From contig OZ025845.1 of assembly GCA_964019425.1 (NCBI GenBank), positions 186,001 to 250,000 on the forward strand: DNA of 64,000 nt, read 5' to 3'. A model generated the notes under the pieces. It did not search any database and was not told the origin of the DNA. It saw nothing but the letters and a program-made list of their open reading frames with translations. Positions 53,416 to 63,328 of this stretch are shown here, in pieces. This stretch comes from Flectonema sp. DT1601. Its lineage: Eukaryota; Euglenozoa; Diplonemea; Diplonemida; Diplonemidae. A program made the translations under genes and the position numbers. Each line of letters starts with the position of its first letter. Position 1 is the first letter of the stretch.

Positions 53416-54556
53416 CTTTTATTGTAGAAGTAGTTGTTATTGTTGGGGAAACACTCACACTAAGAGTGTTTGTTAGCGATGAGGTCATTGTTGGTGTTAC
53501 TGACATGGTGCTTGTAACAGACACTGTATTTGTAGGAGTCAGTGTGAAGGTAGGTGTTGGTGATACGGTATCGGTTGGGGTGACTGAGATAGTATTCGTT
53601 CGACTGAGAGTTGGTGTTCTGCTAATCGTAATCGTTGGTGACAATGTAAAAGTTCTTGTGATTGAGTCAGTCGACGTTTGTGAAATAGTAATCGACTTTG
53701 ATAACGACCTACTAATACTCAACGACAACGATGACGATAATGAACTACTCAAACTTTTTGAATCCGTCAGAGACATCGTAGCCGTAAAAGTTGCTGTCGG
53801 TGTCGGCAACGTCTCCGTCAGTGAAACAGTTGAAGTGAGACTCACTGATGACGACAAACTATTAGAGATAGATTCGGTTAAACTGTGCGTCGTTGTTTGT
53901 GAAACTGTTAAAGATAATGTCTTTGACACGGTATCAGAAGGTGTTTGCGACAGTGAACTAGTCTCAGTTAGACTTTTCGAATTTGTTGGCGACAGTGACA
54001 TAGTATCAGTCAAAGATGTAGTAGCGGTTAAGCTTTGGGAATCTGTTGGCGACAGTGACATAGTATCTGTTAAAGATGTAGTCGCAGTCAAACTTTTAGA
54101 GTTCGTTGGCGACAATGAAATCGTCGATGTCACCGACACCGTATTCGATTTCGAAAGAGAATCCGTCAACGATATGGATACAGACTTTGATAAGGATAAA
54201 CTATCAGTAACACTTTGTGTGATTGAAAGACTTTGAGATATACTTTCAGTTAGAGAACTCGACAGTGTGTTTGATTTAGAAATGGATAAACTTCTTGAAT
54301 CAGTAAACGTCAGACTTGGTGTATCGGTAGCTGTTCTCAGTGAAGGCGTAAACGTTTTCGACAGACTCGGTGTTTCCGTTGCAGTTCTCAGTGAAGGTGT
54401 GAACGTTTTCGACAAACTTGGGGTGTCAGTTGCGGTTCTCAACGATGGTGTGAATGTCTTCGACAAACTGCTTGTCGCAGTCAGAGTCAGAGTCTGTGTT
54501 GGAGTACCCCCCATCACCACCCCACACAGCAATAGCATACAAAATACCCCCCTCAT
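52048..54556 (-). CDS. Mucin-like type I membrane protein with cytosolic Tudor/SH3-like tail, two exons
   Basis: 806 residues from the ATG at 54556. Exon 1 is 54556-53416, the intron is 53415-53328 (88 nt, GTATTT donor followed by a long T tract, acceptor AACAG), and exon 2 is 53327-52048. The frame is restored across the junction, as ...STIK-VARCPSEAC. A signal peptide (MRGVFCMLLLCGVVMGG) is followed by about 360 residues of Ser/Thr-rich repeats (SLSKTFTPSLRTATDTP, SLSPTNSKSLTATTSLTD), which should be heavily O-glycosylated. A Cys-containing ectodomain, a transmembrane helix near 646 (GIALIITGSLLVCAIGSFFM) and a Ser-rich cytosolic tail follow. The tail ends in NVLYVDGQSYDAQIQDIAPD, then VWEDGSYSLGVP, the beta-barrel pattern of Tudor/SH3-like domains. 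It is likely a cell-surface protein. The partner of the tail is unknown. Confidence 0.85.
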
Positions 54557-54732
54557 GTTATATATTTGGATATTAGTTTTTTTTTTTTTTTTTGGGAAGG
54601 GCCTGTAAAACATAAACAGTACATAATGTTCGAAAACAGTAATCCAATTATTAATAAGTTTCGAATGAATAAACACACAGATTGGAGTGGTTATTTTTTT
54701 TTTTTTAATTAATTATTTTTTTTTTTCTTTGT

Positions 54733-55560
54733 TTAATCCCTCAACATATCTCTCAGTTTATTTCCAATAATATTCCCAAGGTAGTCGTATCCAACTTCAT
54801 TCGGGTGAACACAGTCACTCCATAGCGTTCTATTATCTTGTGGTAATTCACTAAATGGATCAATGTGCCTACATCGATCTAATTTCTTCGTAAGTATTTT
54901 ATTAAATTGAGTTATCTTTGGGTTAGAAAGATGACCTGTTTTACAATAAGAAGCTCTTTTACGAACTTTTCTTATAGCAGGAACGACAGGAGAGACGATT
55001 GGAACTTTTAGGTACAAAACCCATGACGTGTTGTAGTTATTTTGAAGAGTCTTTGCAATGATATGAACATTGTCGGATATTTGATCAAGTGTTTGCGTAG
55101 GTCTCAATAAATCATTTGTCCCTGCGAGAAGAATCACTCCTGTGTAAGATGAGAAGTTTAATCGCCGCCTTATCTGTGGAATTAGTTGTAATAGTTCACT
55201 TGATTTCCCACCAGGGTATCCTTTAAATTCGATATGCCAATCCGACAATACATTTTGCAGTTGATATTTGTATGAGTGAAAAGAAAGACTTCCGTTAATA
55301 TTAAAATACGCTCCAGCAGTCAGACTATCACCGAATAGCAGTAGTTTACGACCACTGCTTGACAGCTGTCCCGAACACGTAGAAGTTGCTTTGTGAGGTT
55401 TAGTACTTGTGACTGTGTTATCAGACACAGTCGTTTTCAAGTCTAAAATTCCATGTTCTTGTTGATGTGTTTCATAAGGCGTTAAAACAAATACCGCAAC
55501 TAAAACAAGAACAGCAACAATCACATATTTTATCACAACTTTCCTCGTAGCAATCTTCAT
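54733..55560 (-). CDS. SGNH/GDSL hydrolase with N-terminal membrane anchor
   Basis: 275 residues from the ATG at 55560; TTTTTAG ends about 20 nt upstream. Residues 10-27 form a signal anchor (KYVIVAVLVLVAVFVL). Block I is LLLFGDSLTAG with nucleophile Ser79. The oxyanion-hole Gly is in YPGGKSS, block III is LLAGTNDLL, and block V is WSDCVHPNEVGY with Asp249 and His252. All catalytic residues of the family are therefore in place. SGNH enzymes hydrolyse esters of lipids, sugars or acyl groups on glycans. The exact substrate is not predictable. The protein is probably lumenal or extracellular, tethered by its N-terminus. It is next to the mucin-like surface protein in the same direction, but a functional link is only a guess. 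Confidence 0.9.
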   Translation of the reverse strand: MKIATRKVVIKYVIVAVLVLVAVFVLTPYETHQQEHGILDLKTTVSDNTVTSTKPHKATSTCSGQLSSSGRKLLLFGDSLTAGAYFNINGSLSFHSYKYQLQNVLSDWHIEFKGYPGGKSSELLQLIPQIRRRLNFSSYTGVILLAGTNDLLRPTQTLDQISDNVHIIAKTLQNNYNTSWVLYLKVPIVSPVVPAIRKVRKRASYCKTGHLSNPKITQFNKILTKKLDRCRHIDPFSELPQDNRTLWSDCVHPNEVGYDYLGNIIGNKLRDMLRD

Positions 55561-55845
55561 CTTTTGGTGCTTCTCAACTAAAAATTTTTTTTCTTTATTC
55601 TCTTGACGTCATGTTTTTTTTTTTTTTTTTTGTCTGACTGTTGTTGTTTTTTTTTCTTAGTAAAAATTAACGACCAAGGCAACCTTAAAATAATAACACA
55701 AATAATGGCATGCCTTGAAGGGAATTTTTAGTGTTTGTTAAGTTTCTCCTGCTACACTTCAAAAAAAAAAAAAAAAAAAAAAAAATAGATTTTGCCCATC
55801 TGGTGGCAAAAAAAGTAATAGTTCAGAATAGAACATGTTTTTGGG

Positions 55846-55884
<39 letters not shown>

Positions 55885-56739
55885 TGGCCAGAACCACTCG
55901 TTCAAATCACATGAGCTACATGAAAGGGTAGCATGTTACATTCTTCTCTTCAGAAATGAGTGACTCCTCACTCGCGGCAACACCTGTTGGGCGCCTTTGT
56001 ATGTGCATAGAGCCAATTTCTTTTTTAATTTTTCGTATCATTTTAGATAGTGAAATATTGTTATTTGAAAAACAACAACAACAACAAAACACACAACGTT
56101 TAATTAAGATTTCGTAGGACGGATTAATAAATTAAGAGTTGACCTTCTGAAGAAAAATTCATTTTAAAGTGAATTTCCCAGAATACTAATTATTTTTCTT
56201 ATACTTTCTTTTCATTCTCGAGCTTGGTGACATTTGATGCTACCACACCACGGGAAGAAAATTAACCTGCGCGAAGCAGCCATACGCACAAACAAAAATC
56301 AAAAAAAAAAAAGAGGATACAAAACTTAACAACCCAAAGAAAATAACCTTTTTTCGGTTGACCCCAACCTGGATACGTACCTTTTTTCTCCTCAAAAATT
56401 AATAAAAAAATAAAAAATAAAATACATATCAACTAATAAGAAACAGAAACAAGTACCGTAAATAAGTTGATGTTAACAACAATGTAATCAATGACGTGTT
56501 ATCTCATCATCACGAGGGTGATTTGTAGTAGCGAATATTCAATGGAGAACATTGAAGGCCGAAGTGGAGAAGGTTTCCGTGTCAACAGCAGTTGGACACG
56601 GGTCAGTCGGTCCTACCAAAACCGATGTAATGAACACAAAACAGGTGCGAAAAATAACTTGCTTCGGATCCAAAATTTCAAAAAGCTTTCGGATTGTGAA
56701 AGAAAATTGTGGAAACGCACCGAAAAGATTTTAATTTTA
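55561..56739. other. Gene-free intergenic DNA
   Basis: Long A tracts and AT-rich sequence. The 87-codon plus-strand frame at 56491 has no family features. No gene is supported. Confidence 0.55.
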
Positions 56740-58344
56740 TTAGACGTGAGTTGAATCTGATCCCTGAGGTAATTCGTGTGTCAGTACTGACTTTATAAAC
56801 TTCAAATAATCACCAGTCAGTCGATATTGTGCCCATGTTACCATCGATAATGATGTAAACACCAATGGAATAACAAAAGTTAAAGAAGTCACGCACAACC
56901 ACAATTTCAACGGAGAATCAGAATGCCTCGTGATGAAATAATACCCAAGCATCGGTGCGAGAGATTGAGAAGGTTTCGTAAATAATGAAAATGATCCAAA
57001 AATCATCGACGACATTAAATGCCTTCTTTTATTAACCACGCAATCCTCATCAATCAAATCCGTTATGACCAGTGGTTCAAGTCTACAAACACTCTCAGTA
57101 AAAACTCTGTTTGCTAATAAACAAATAGTCAACACCCAAGTAATAGCAGCGACACCAGAAATTGATTCTGGATGAACATTTATTGTCTTATCAGTTATAT
57201 TACCGGTCATGTGACTAAGTAAATCAAACAACTGATTGTTAGGGTGAGTTTCAATAGAATTTCCTTCTAACAGTTCCATTGAGAGTAGACTGTAAGTTGA
57301 AATTTTCATATACTTGGACACCATGATCAATGCTCCAATGCATGTTGAAAGCCTCAGTCCAAACAAAGCCATGATGACATTCTTTTTTGAAATTTTTTGC
57401 AAAACCGGAGTTATTGCAACCGTAACCAAATGTGGAAGGATGAAGCTCGCGTACAGAATAGCTGATTGACTCGCGTTGCTGAGATGCTTTCCAACTAACA
57501 AGACCAAAAACATTGAAAAGAAATTCGTTGAAAAGGTACATGAAAACTGTTGCCAAACCCCCATCAATATGAATACCCACAGATTACGCTGTTTAGACGC
57601 CTGTCTTGTGAACATTGCAAGTGACGGAGTATCGCTTTTACAACGTGGAGATGATCCCAACTGATGTGCTGCTTTCTCCGTTATGTGAGGAGAGTTTGAC
57701 GTCGCATAAAAACCGAGACAAGAAATAGCAGCAGCAACAACAGCAAATATCCTGAAAACATATAAGTTGTGAATATCCCAGCAAAGATGAGCTGCGAATA
57801 TAGCACCAGATCCCAATATTTGACAAGCAGCTCCATACATATTACATCTTTCACGTTCTACAGTGTCTCCAGTCATATCAGCTAATAAGGCTTGGTGGTT
57901 TATTAAAGTATAAGAAAGCCATCCATCGTACAGGATAAGAGTTGCGACAAGATGAACACCCGCTAATGTTGGTGATGAGGTTCCGTCACCCCATGGAAAC
58001 CACATCAGTACGAATGATAAAGCCCACAGAGGTCCACCAAATCGAATTCGTGGTAATCGACGTTGGTATGGTTTCCCTTTATCAGATTTCACAGCATGAG
58101 TGTCACCCCACCAACCACACGCAGGATCATTTAAACTATTCCATATACAGTAGATTACTTGTGCAGTCATGAACCATCCCTCTGAAACTCGTGTAACACT
58201 TACAGCCATCTCAACATAATATGTTATAAAAATATTATTCAGTATCGCGCTGCTGAAGCTCGTCATTCCATACGCTAACGCCATTTTATGTCGTTCATTT
58301 TTTATAAACGACAGATACTTGTCAAAACCAGATACTACTGGCAT
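56740..58344 (-). CDS. MFS transporter, TMEM180/MFSD13-like
   Basis: 534 residues from the ATG at 58344. An ACTAACAG acceptor-like site lies about 40 nt upstream, followed by a pyrimidine-rich leader. The start LAYGMTSFSSAILNNIFITY, then WNSLNDPACGWWGD, LWALSFVLMWFPWG and ILYDGWLSYTLINHQALLAD, reproduces the distinctive N-terminal half of TMEM180 (MFSD13A), a glycoside-pentoside-hexuronide-like branch of the MFS. About 11 to 12 hydrophobic segments are present. The middle loop carries SSPRCKSDTPSLAMFTRQAS. The conserved NDP and YDG...HHALLAD-type motifs are intact. Substrate is unknown in the family. The long extramembrane stretch near SIETHPNNQLFDLLSHMTGN has N-glycosylation-like sites. Confidence 0.82.
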   Translation of the reverse strand: MPVVSGFDKYLSFIKNERHKMALAYGMTSFSSAILNNIFITYYVEMAVSVTRVSEGWFMTAQVIYCIWNSLNDPACGWWGDTHAVKSDKGKPYQRRLPRIRFGGPLWALSFVLMWFPWGDGTSSPTLAGVHLVATLILYDGWLSYTLINHQALLADMTGDTVERERCNMYGAACQILGSGAIFAAHLCWDIHNLYVFRIFAVVAAAISCLGFYATSNSPHITEKAAHQLGSSPRCKSDTPSLAMFTRQASKQRNLWVFILMGVWQQFSCTFSTNFFSMFLVLLVGKHLSNASQSAILYASFILPHLVTVAITPVLQKISKKNVIMALFGLRLSTCIGALIMVSKYMKISTYSLLSMELLEGNSIETHPNNQLFDLLSHMTGNITDKTINVHPESISGVAAITWVLTICLLANRVFTESVCRLEPLVITDLIDEDCVVNKRRHLMSSMIFGSFSLFTKPSQSLAPMLGYYFITRHSDSPLKLWLCVTSLTFVIPLVFTSLSMVTWAQYRLTGDYLKFIKSVLTHELPQGSDSTHV

Positions 58345-59439
58345 AACAAATTAATGGGAGAGGAGGAGGAGATAGGGAGGTCTGTTAGTAAAAACAAATA
58401 GTGTTATTAAAATTATTTTTTAAAAAAAAAAAAATCTTAATTTTCTCTAAATAATGTGCATATGATTAGTAGCGAACGCTGGACAGAGAGATTCTCACAA
58501 CCAGCAGGAAAAAAAATTTTTGTTCTTTTTTTTTTTTTTTTTTTTTTTTTCCAGCAGCCAGCCGTGACAACACAAAAGCTTTTGAACATAAATAAAAACT
58601 CACCAAAATCAAGTTGACGGTTTCAAAGTAACGTATGGAGGGAAGAAAAGAAAGAAAAAAAAAAAAAAAAAAAAAAAAAAGTCAACTCCGTGGTACGTAA
58701 GGAACAATAATTTCGTGAGGCATCCTTAATGGAAACCTGACTCGTATAACATTAGTACCGACATGAAGTATGTGAGCGTGTGAATCATAGAAACAAAGTA
58801 AGAGAAGCCCAAACATAACATAACTTATTTACGAAATCCTAAGAAGCTAAAAATCAGGAAAATCTCAACAATCAAATCGCTACCAGCCAACCGTGAGACT
58901 TTCACGGACGATAAGAGACGTAATATGGGTTGGTATTTTTTTTTTTCTTCTTCTTTTTTTTTTTTTTTCTTTGCTTGAATGCAAACCATAGTATAGAAAA
59001 TAATAATAACAGAGTTTATTTATTCATCAGCAGAAGCAGTGCACAAAACAGGATCACACCATACGATTAAGTACAAAAACACAAATGTCGTGCACTGCCA
59101 CTGCAATTTCTAGTCTTTTTAACCACAAAGAACCCGAAAAATCGCAAAAAAATCGCAAAAAAAAAAAAAAAAAAACAGCCGTGATTAAAGGTTTGATAGT
59201 GTTTCTCTAAAATGACTATGAAGTGTTTTTTTTTTTTTTTTTTTTTTTTTTTGAAACAAGATAAGAAACCACCAGTGCAAAATTATTATCATCGATATGA
59301 AGAAATCCATTACGTTTGTGCCACAAAAGCAAAGGAGTATCGAGTGAACTCCAATCGAGCAGCAATGTGACAACAGCAACGTAAGTAGACCCAATCTTGA
59401 TTAAGATAGTTTTTATAGAGAAGAATAAGAGACCAACAC
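58345..59439. other. Gene-free DNA with a family E repeat
   Basis: The family E copy (58828-58935, AAATCAGGAAAATCTCAACA to GATAAGAGACGT) lies here, with many homopolymers. No gene is seen. Confidence 0.55.
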
Positions 59440-59575
59440 AAAAAAAACCATTCAGATTAGCCTTATATTTCATTGAACGCAGACAAAATCCTGTCGCACA
59501 CGGGGAAAATAAATCATGACCATAAGAAATATCAGTTTGCAATCTGAATATGTTTCTTTTCCGACTACGTCGGTA
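59440..59575 (+). repeat. Dispersed repeat family A, copy 3
   Basis: A near full-length match to 5345-5480, from AACCATTCAGATTAGCC to GACTACGTCGG. Confidence 0.75.
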
Positions 59576-59576
59576 C

Positions 59577-59607
<31 letters not shown>

Positions 59608-59670
59608 TTAATCAAAATAACTGCACTACCACAGGGATGATGGCTTGACTACCCCTAATATACACTCAAA

Positions 59671-60096
59671 GAGATAACTTATAAGAGTTATGACAGATGA
59701 ATTAACTTCACTTCAGAATCTTATCTAAAATGTGAAGATAATGAAAAATCATTGTCTGGTAGTTTTACTTAAGGTACCCCAACGCCAGGGATGTAATATA
59801 AAAAATATGATTGAGCCTTTGATCTTGTTCGGTAATTCCTGAGGGGGTGAAGTATAATGGGAGGGTCAAAGAATCACTTGAATAGGGCTTGGCGCTGCTA
59901 GTCGGAAATCAGAAAAACCCTTTACGAACACACACAAAACGTTTTTTGCTTTTTCGCAGTCGCAAGAGATAACTTATAAGAGTTATGACTGAATTAACTT
60001 CACTTCAGAATCTTATCTAAAATGTGAAGATAATGAAAAATCATCGTCTGGTAGTTTTACTTAAGGTACCCCAACGCCAGGGATGTAATATAAAAA
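59671..60096 (+). repeat. Pair of ~133-bp direct repeats
   Basis: The sequence from GAGATAACTTATAAGAGTTA to GGATGTAATATAAAAA occurs at 59671-59805 and again at 59966-60096. There is only a four-base difference in length and about one substitution. The 160-bp spacer is unique. It is a recent local duplication or the ends of an element. Confidence 0.85.
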
Positions 60097-62053
60097 GAAT
60101 AATGGTGTAAATTGATAGTCAATTTCTTTTTAAAGGTCTTACACACTGAAAGAAAGAATCAAAAGAAAGATGGAGGTATCCCGAATCGCAAAATAAAAAA
60201 TACCTCTGGAAGTCACGGAAAGGGATTTATCTTTCAATTTTCAGAGTAGTATCAAAAAAAAAAACCTTTTTAAAAAAAAAAAAATATTTCTGCATTCGCA
60301 GATGACAATAACAACATCAGAAAAATAAAACAAAATTATCTTAAAAATCATTGTCAAGCTTGGTAGTTTAGCGACACAGATAAAGATACATATTAAGTTT
60401 TAGAGTACTCTATGAACCAGTTCTTCACTAGTTAGCATTAGTATTATAAAAAAAAAAGTAGGAAATAACAAAAAAAACGATAATTTAACAAATCTGTTAA
60501 GGATACAGTGAACTATGGTGATGCTTAACTATTATTAGGATTGGGTCTTTCACCTCCTATTCTCATCATCAGTTATGGTGTAGAATGTTAGTCAGTCAAT
60601 TATTGTGACTGAATCTATTCCGATGTTTCCCTGCTGGTTAGTTATTATCAAAAAAAAAAGAATTAAACGCAAAAGAATTCGTAAAAACAAACAAACAATG
60701 GTTGGGTTTTTCGGGCTAAATAATTTAAAAAAAAAAAAAAAAAAATCTTTTCTTCAAACCTATCGGATTGGTAAGTTAGTATTAAAAAAGAAAACTACTA
60801 CTGCGGGGAAGAAAAAAAAAAAAAAAGGAAAACGGACAGTACGCGTAAAGACGAAGACACTCTAATCACATGAGGCAAAACACTCAAGCACACAAATAGT
60901 ACTGTACACGTATTAGTAATCAAAAAAAAAAAAAAAAAAAAAAAGGCACTAATAAAAAACACGAAAACACAAATACACAAAATAATAACCATAGCAAGAG
61001 AGAAAAAAAAAAAAAAAACAGTCTCAAATACTGCTACGTTGGTTTAGAGGGGATTGGTTCCTTCTTCGAGAAAGTATCGACAGACAATAAGAAAAACTAA
61101 ATTAGAAATCTATACTAACTATCCGTTGAACTGACAGAGGGTTCCACCAGCAAAAGAATTAAAAGAGAGAAAGTGTGATATTCCTTCCTCTTTTTTAATC
61201 TTAGTTAGTATTAATAATTATCAGTCAATCAAAAAAAAAAGCAAAATTTCGTAGGACAACAAACAAGTTGGTTTCGGGCTAAGATTAAAAACAATCTTTC
61301 TTCGGACCATTCCCCTTACCCTTTTTAATCTTAGTTAGTTGTTTAATCCAACGTTACTCAACAGCAACAGAGGACCCAATCCATACCCCATTTCCGAAGA
61401 CGCAGTATAGATTGTTGAATTAGCTTCAACGAAGAAGAGGTGCAATATAACCAAAAAAATAAATATACAAATTGATTTGTAGGTATAAAAATACTGATTT
61501 TAAATGACACTATATTGACTTTAAGATGAGATGAACATATAAAAAAAAAAAAAAAAAAAAGATACTAATAATAAAGAAATAAAGCAGACGGACACATAGC
61601 AAAAGAAAAAAAAAAAAAAAAGAATTGGCTTTATCTTCAACGATACAGAAAATAATGATATAACACTGTGATTTTTTGTTTGTGTCACGATACCGTGAAC
61701 CAACTTAAACTGATAAAGCTTGGTTTACGTGTGCTGCTCAACATTCCTTTTTCGTTCTTACAATACTTGTTAAATGCAAAAAAAAAAAAAAAAAAAAAAA
61801 AAGGGAGTTAACGAATAGTAAAAACGCAAAAATAATATCGCAATACCCTTCGTTATCAATTGCAATGCGTCCCACTACAAGATAAATAATGTGATCTCAA
61901 GGAACACAACATCGGTCAATACCCCAAAATTATCTCATCCTGAGGTAGATTGACAACTTACATAAGCAAGTTCGGATATCTGTTAAACCTTGAGACATTT
62001 ACAGCAACAGAAAAGCATGTCTCGCTCCAATGAAATATTTTTATTTTCTAAAC
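60097..62053. other. Gene-free, repeat-poor AT-rich DNA
   Basis: A family F fragment (61345-61445) matches 28555-28660. A 23-bp string TATTCTCATCATCAGTTATG at 60558 recurs near 41781. No gene is supported. Confidence 0.55.
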
Positions 62054-63328
62054 TTAGATATGGTGCAGTGGTAACGTATCTTGCTGCGTACCACCAGAGA
62101 GAGTTGGAGGCATTGATTGACTCGGTGGTGTCGTAGTGACTGACACATCCGATTTAGTCTCAGACCCAACAGAGCGCCCTCTAAGGATTGCCCACACAGC
62201 ACAGAGCGCTAATACAACACCACAAGCTATAACTACGATTAATTGAGCTGATCCATCCTCACTGTCATCTATCACACTAACAGTAACAGGTGAGGTAGTA
62301 GATGAATTATTTAATGACAAAACAGCAGGTTGTGGAGAAGGAACATTCTGAGAAGGATCAGGTAATGGCTTTTCAACTGAAACAACAACTTTTCCAGCCT
62401 CAGTCTTGACAACTGGAGCATACGTATAAAGCGGAGATGATGAAGGAGCAACAGATACAGGCGATACCGTACTACCAACAGGAGCTGATGTACTTGGAGA
62501 TACCGATTGCCCAGCTGGAAGAGTAGTAGTAGGGACTTGAGTTGGAACATCTGTACTCGGTGGACTCGGGGGTGGATTATTAGTAACTATTTGACAACCG
62601 TATTGTTGTTTACATTGTTGATTTGGTAACATTCGACTGTGACAACCGACTGCGAATACTTCTGAAGATGTACTCAAGATCTCTCCTGGTAAGACTTTTA
62701 CCGAATCTATCTTTCCTCTAAATCCATCAACTACGCTACCTAAAGAAACATATCCACCAATCTCAATTGGGTCAAGGGTTCCCAACACTAATGAGACGAA
62801 TACAGATTCGGTATCTTTTCTATCGAAGTTTGTGAATATTCTTATATATCCATCAGAGGCAGCAAATGTACATGTCACGTGAACCCATTTATCAGTATGC
62901 GGTACGCGTGATGAGACGGAATCTTGATGTCGTTTGCAGATGAAAGAATCAGTACTAGGACTGTAGAATATTCCGAAAGGGGGTTCAGAATCAGCAGTAA
63001 AACCAGGCTTAGGGTTTACAACTAAAGGACAAGCTCCTAAACTACCAACAGGGGACGGACAAGCATTCGATGAGCTTGCAGGTACCCAAACCCACGCCAT
63101 CATTGTTAACCCATGAACACTAAGGGTCCCTCCCACATAAGCTAATCCTGAAGACGGTGACTGAACTACCCCACCTGCAGAAAAATCTAATCCTTTTCCA
63201 TTACACGAGTCAACAGGTGTCGCACTTCCCGCAGAGATTGGTGTTGACGAATCCAAGTCTTCGATGTATCTCAAAAAAGTCCCACTTGTCTGCACGACAC
63301 ACATTAACAGTATGTACGTACATTGCAT
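62054..63328 (-). CDS. Type I membrane protein with laminin-G-like domain
   Basis: 424 residues from the ATG at 63328. The frame extends further upstream, but a signal peptide (MQCTYILLMCVVQTSG) begins here and CAATCAAG with an acceptor-like AG lies just before it. Residues about 40-220 look like a concanavalin/laminin-G fold (LDFSAGGVVQSPSSG, LTMMAWVWVPASSS, KWVHVTCTFAASDGYIRIFT, IEIGGYVSLGSVVDGFRGKI). Next is a Cys-rich hinge (NQQCKQQYGCQ), then a Pro/Ser/Thr-rich stalk of about 130 residues. Last come one transmembrane helix (LIVVIACGVVLALCAVWAIL) and a short Thr/Ser-rich cytosolic tail. A surface adhesion or glycan-binding role is plausible. The layout (glycosylated stalk, one membrane pass, short tail) parallels the mucin-like gene at 52048-54556. 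Confidence 0.82.
   Translation of the reverse strand: MQCTYILLMCVVQTSGTFLRYIEDLDSSTPISAGSATPVDSCNGKGLDFSAGGVVQSPSSGLAYVGGTLSVHGLTMMAWVWVPASSSNACPSPVGSLGACPLVVNPKPGFTADSEPPFGIFYSPSTDSFICKRHQDSVSSRVPHTDKWVHVTCTFAASDGYIRIFTNFDRKDTESVFVSLVLGTLDPIEIGGYVSLGSVVDGFRGKIDSVKVLPGEILSTSSEVFAVGCHSRMLPNQQCKQQYGCQIVTNNPPPSPPSTDVPTQVPTTTLPAGQSVSPSTSAPVGSTVSPVSVAPSSSPLYTYAPVVKTEAGKVVVSVEKPLPDPSQNVPSPQPAVLSLNNSSTTSPVTVSVIDDSEDGSAQLIVVIACGVVLALCAVWAILRGRSVGSETKSDVSVTTTPPSQSMPPTLSGGTQQDTLPLHHI

Noticed and set aside
53283-54236. 317-codon plus-strand frame
   Set aside because: It is the antisense shadow of the Ser/Thr repeats of the mucin-like gene; the sense product has signal peptide, membrane helix and a consistent intron.
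56491-56754. 87-codon plus-strand frame
   Set aside because: No recognisable motif, opposite strand to the cluster, and it runs into the 3' end of the TMEM180-like gene.
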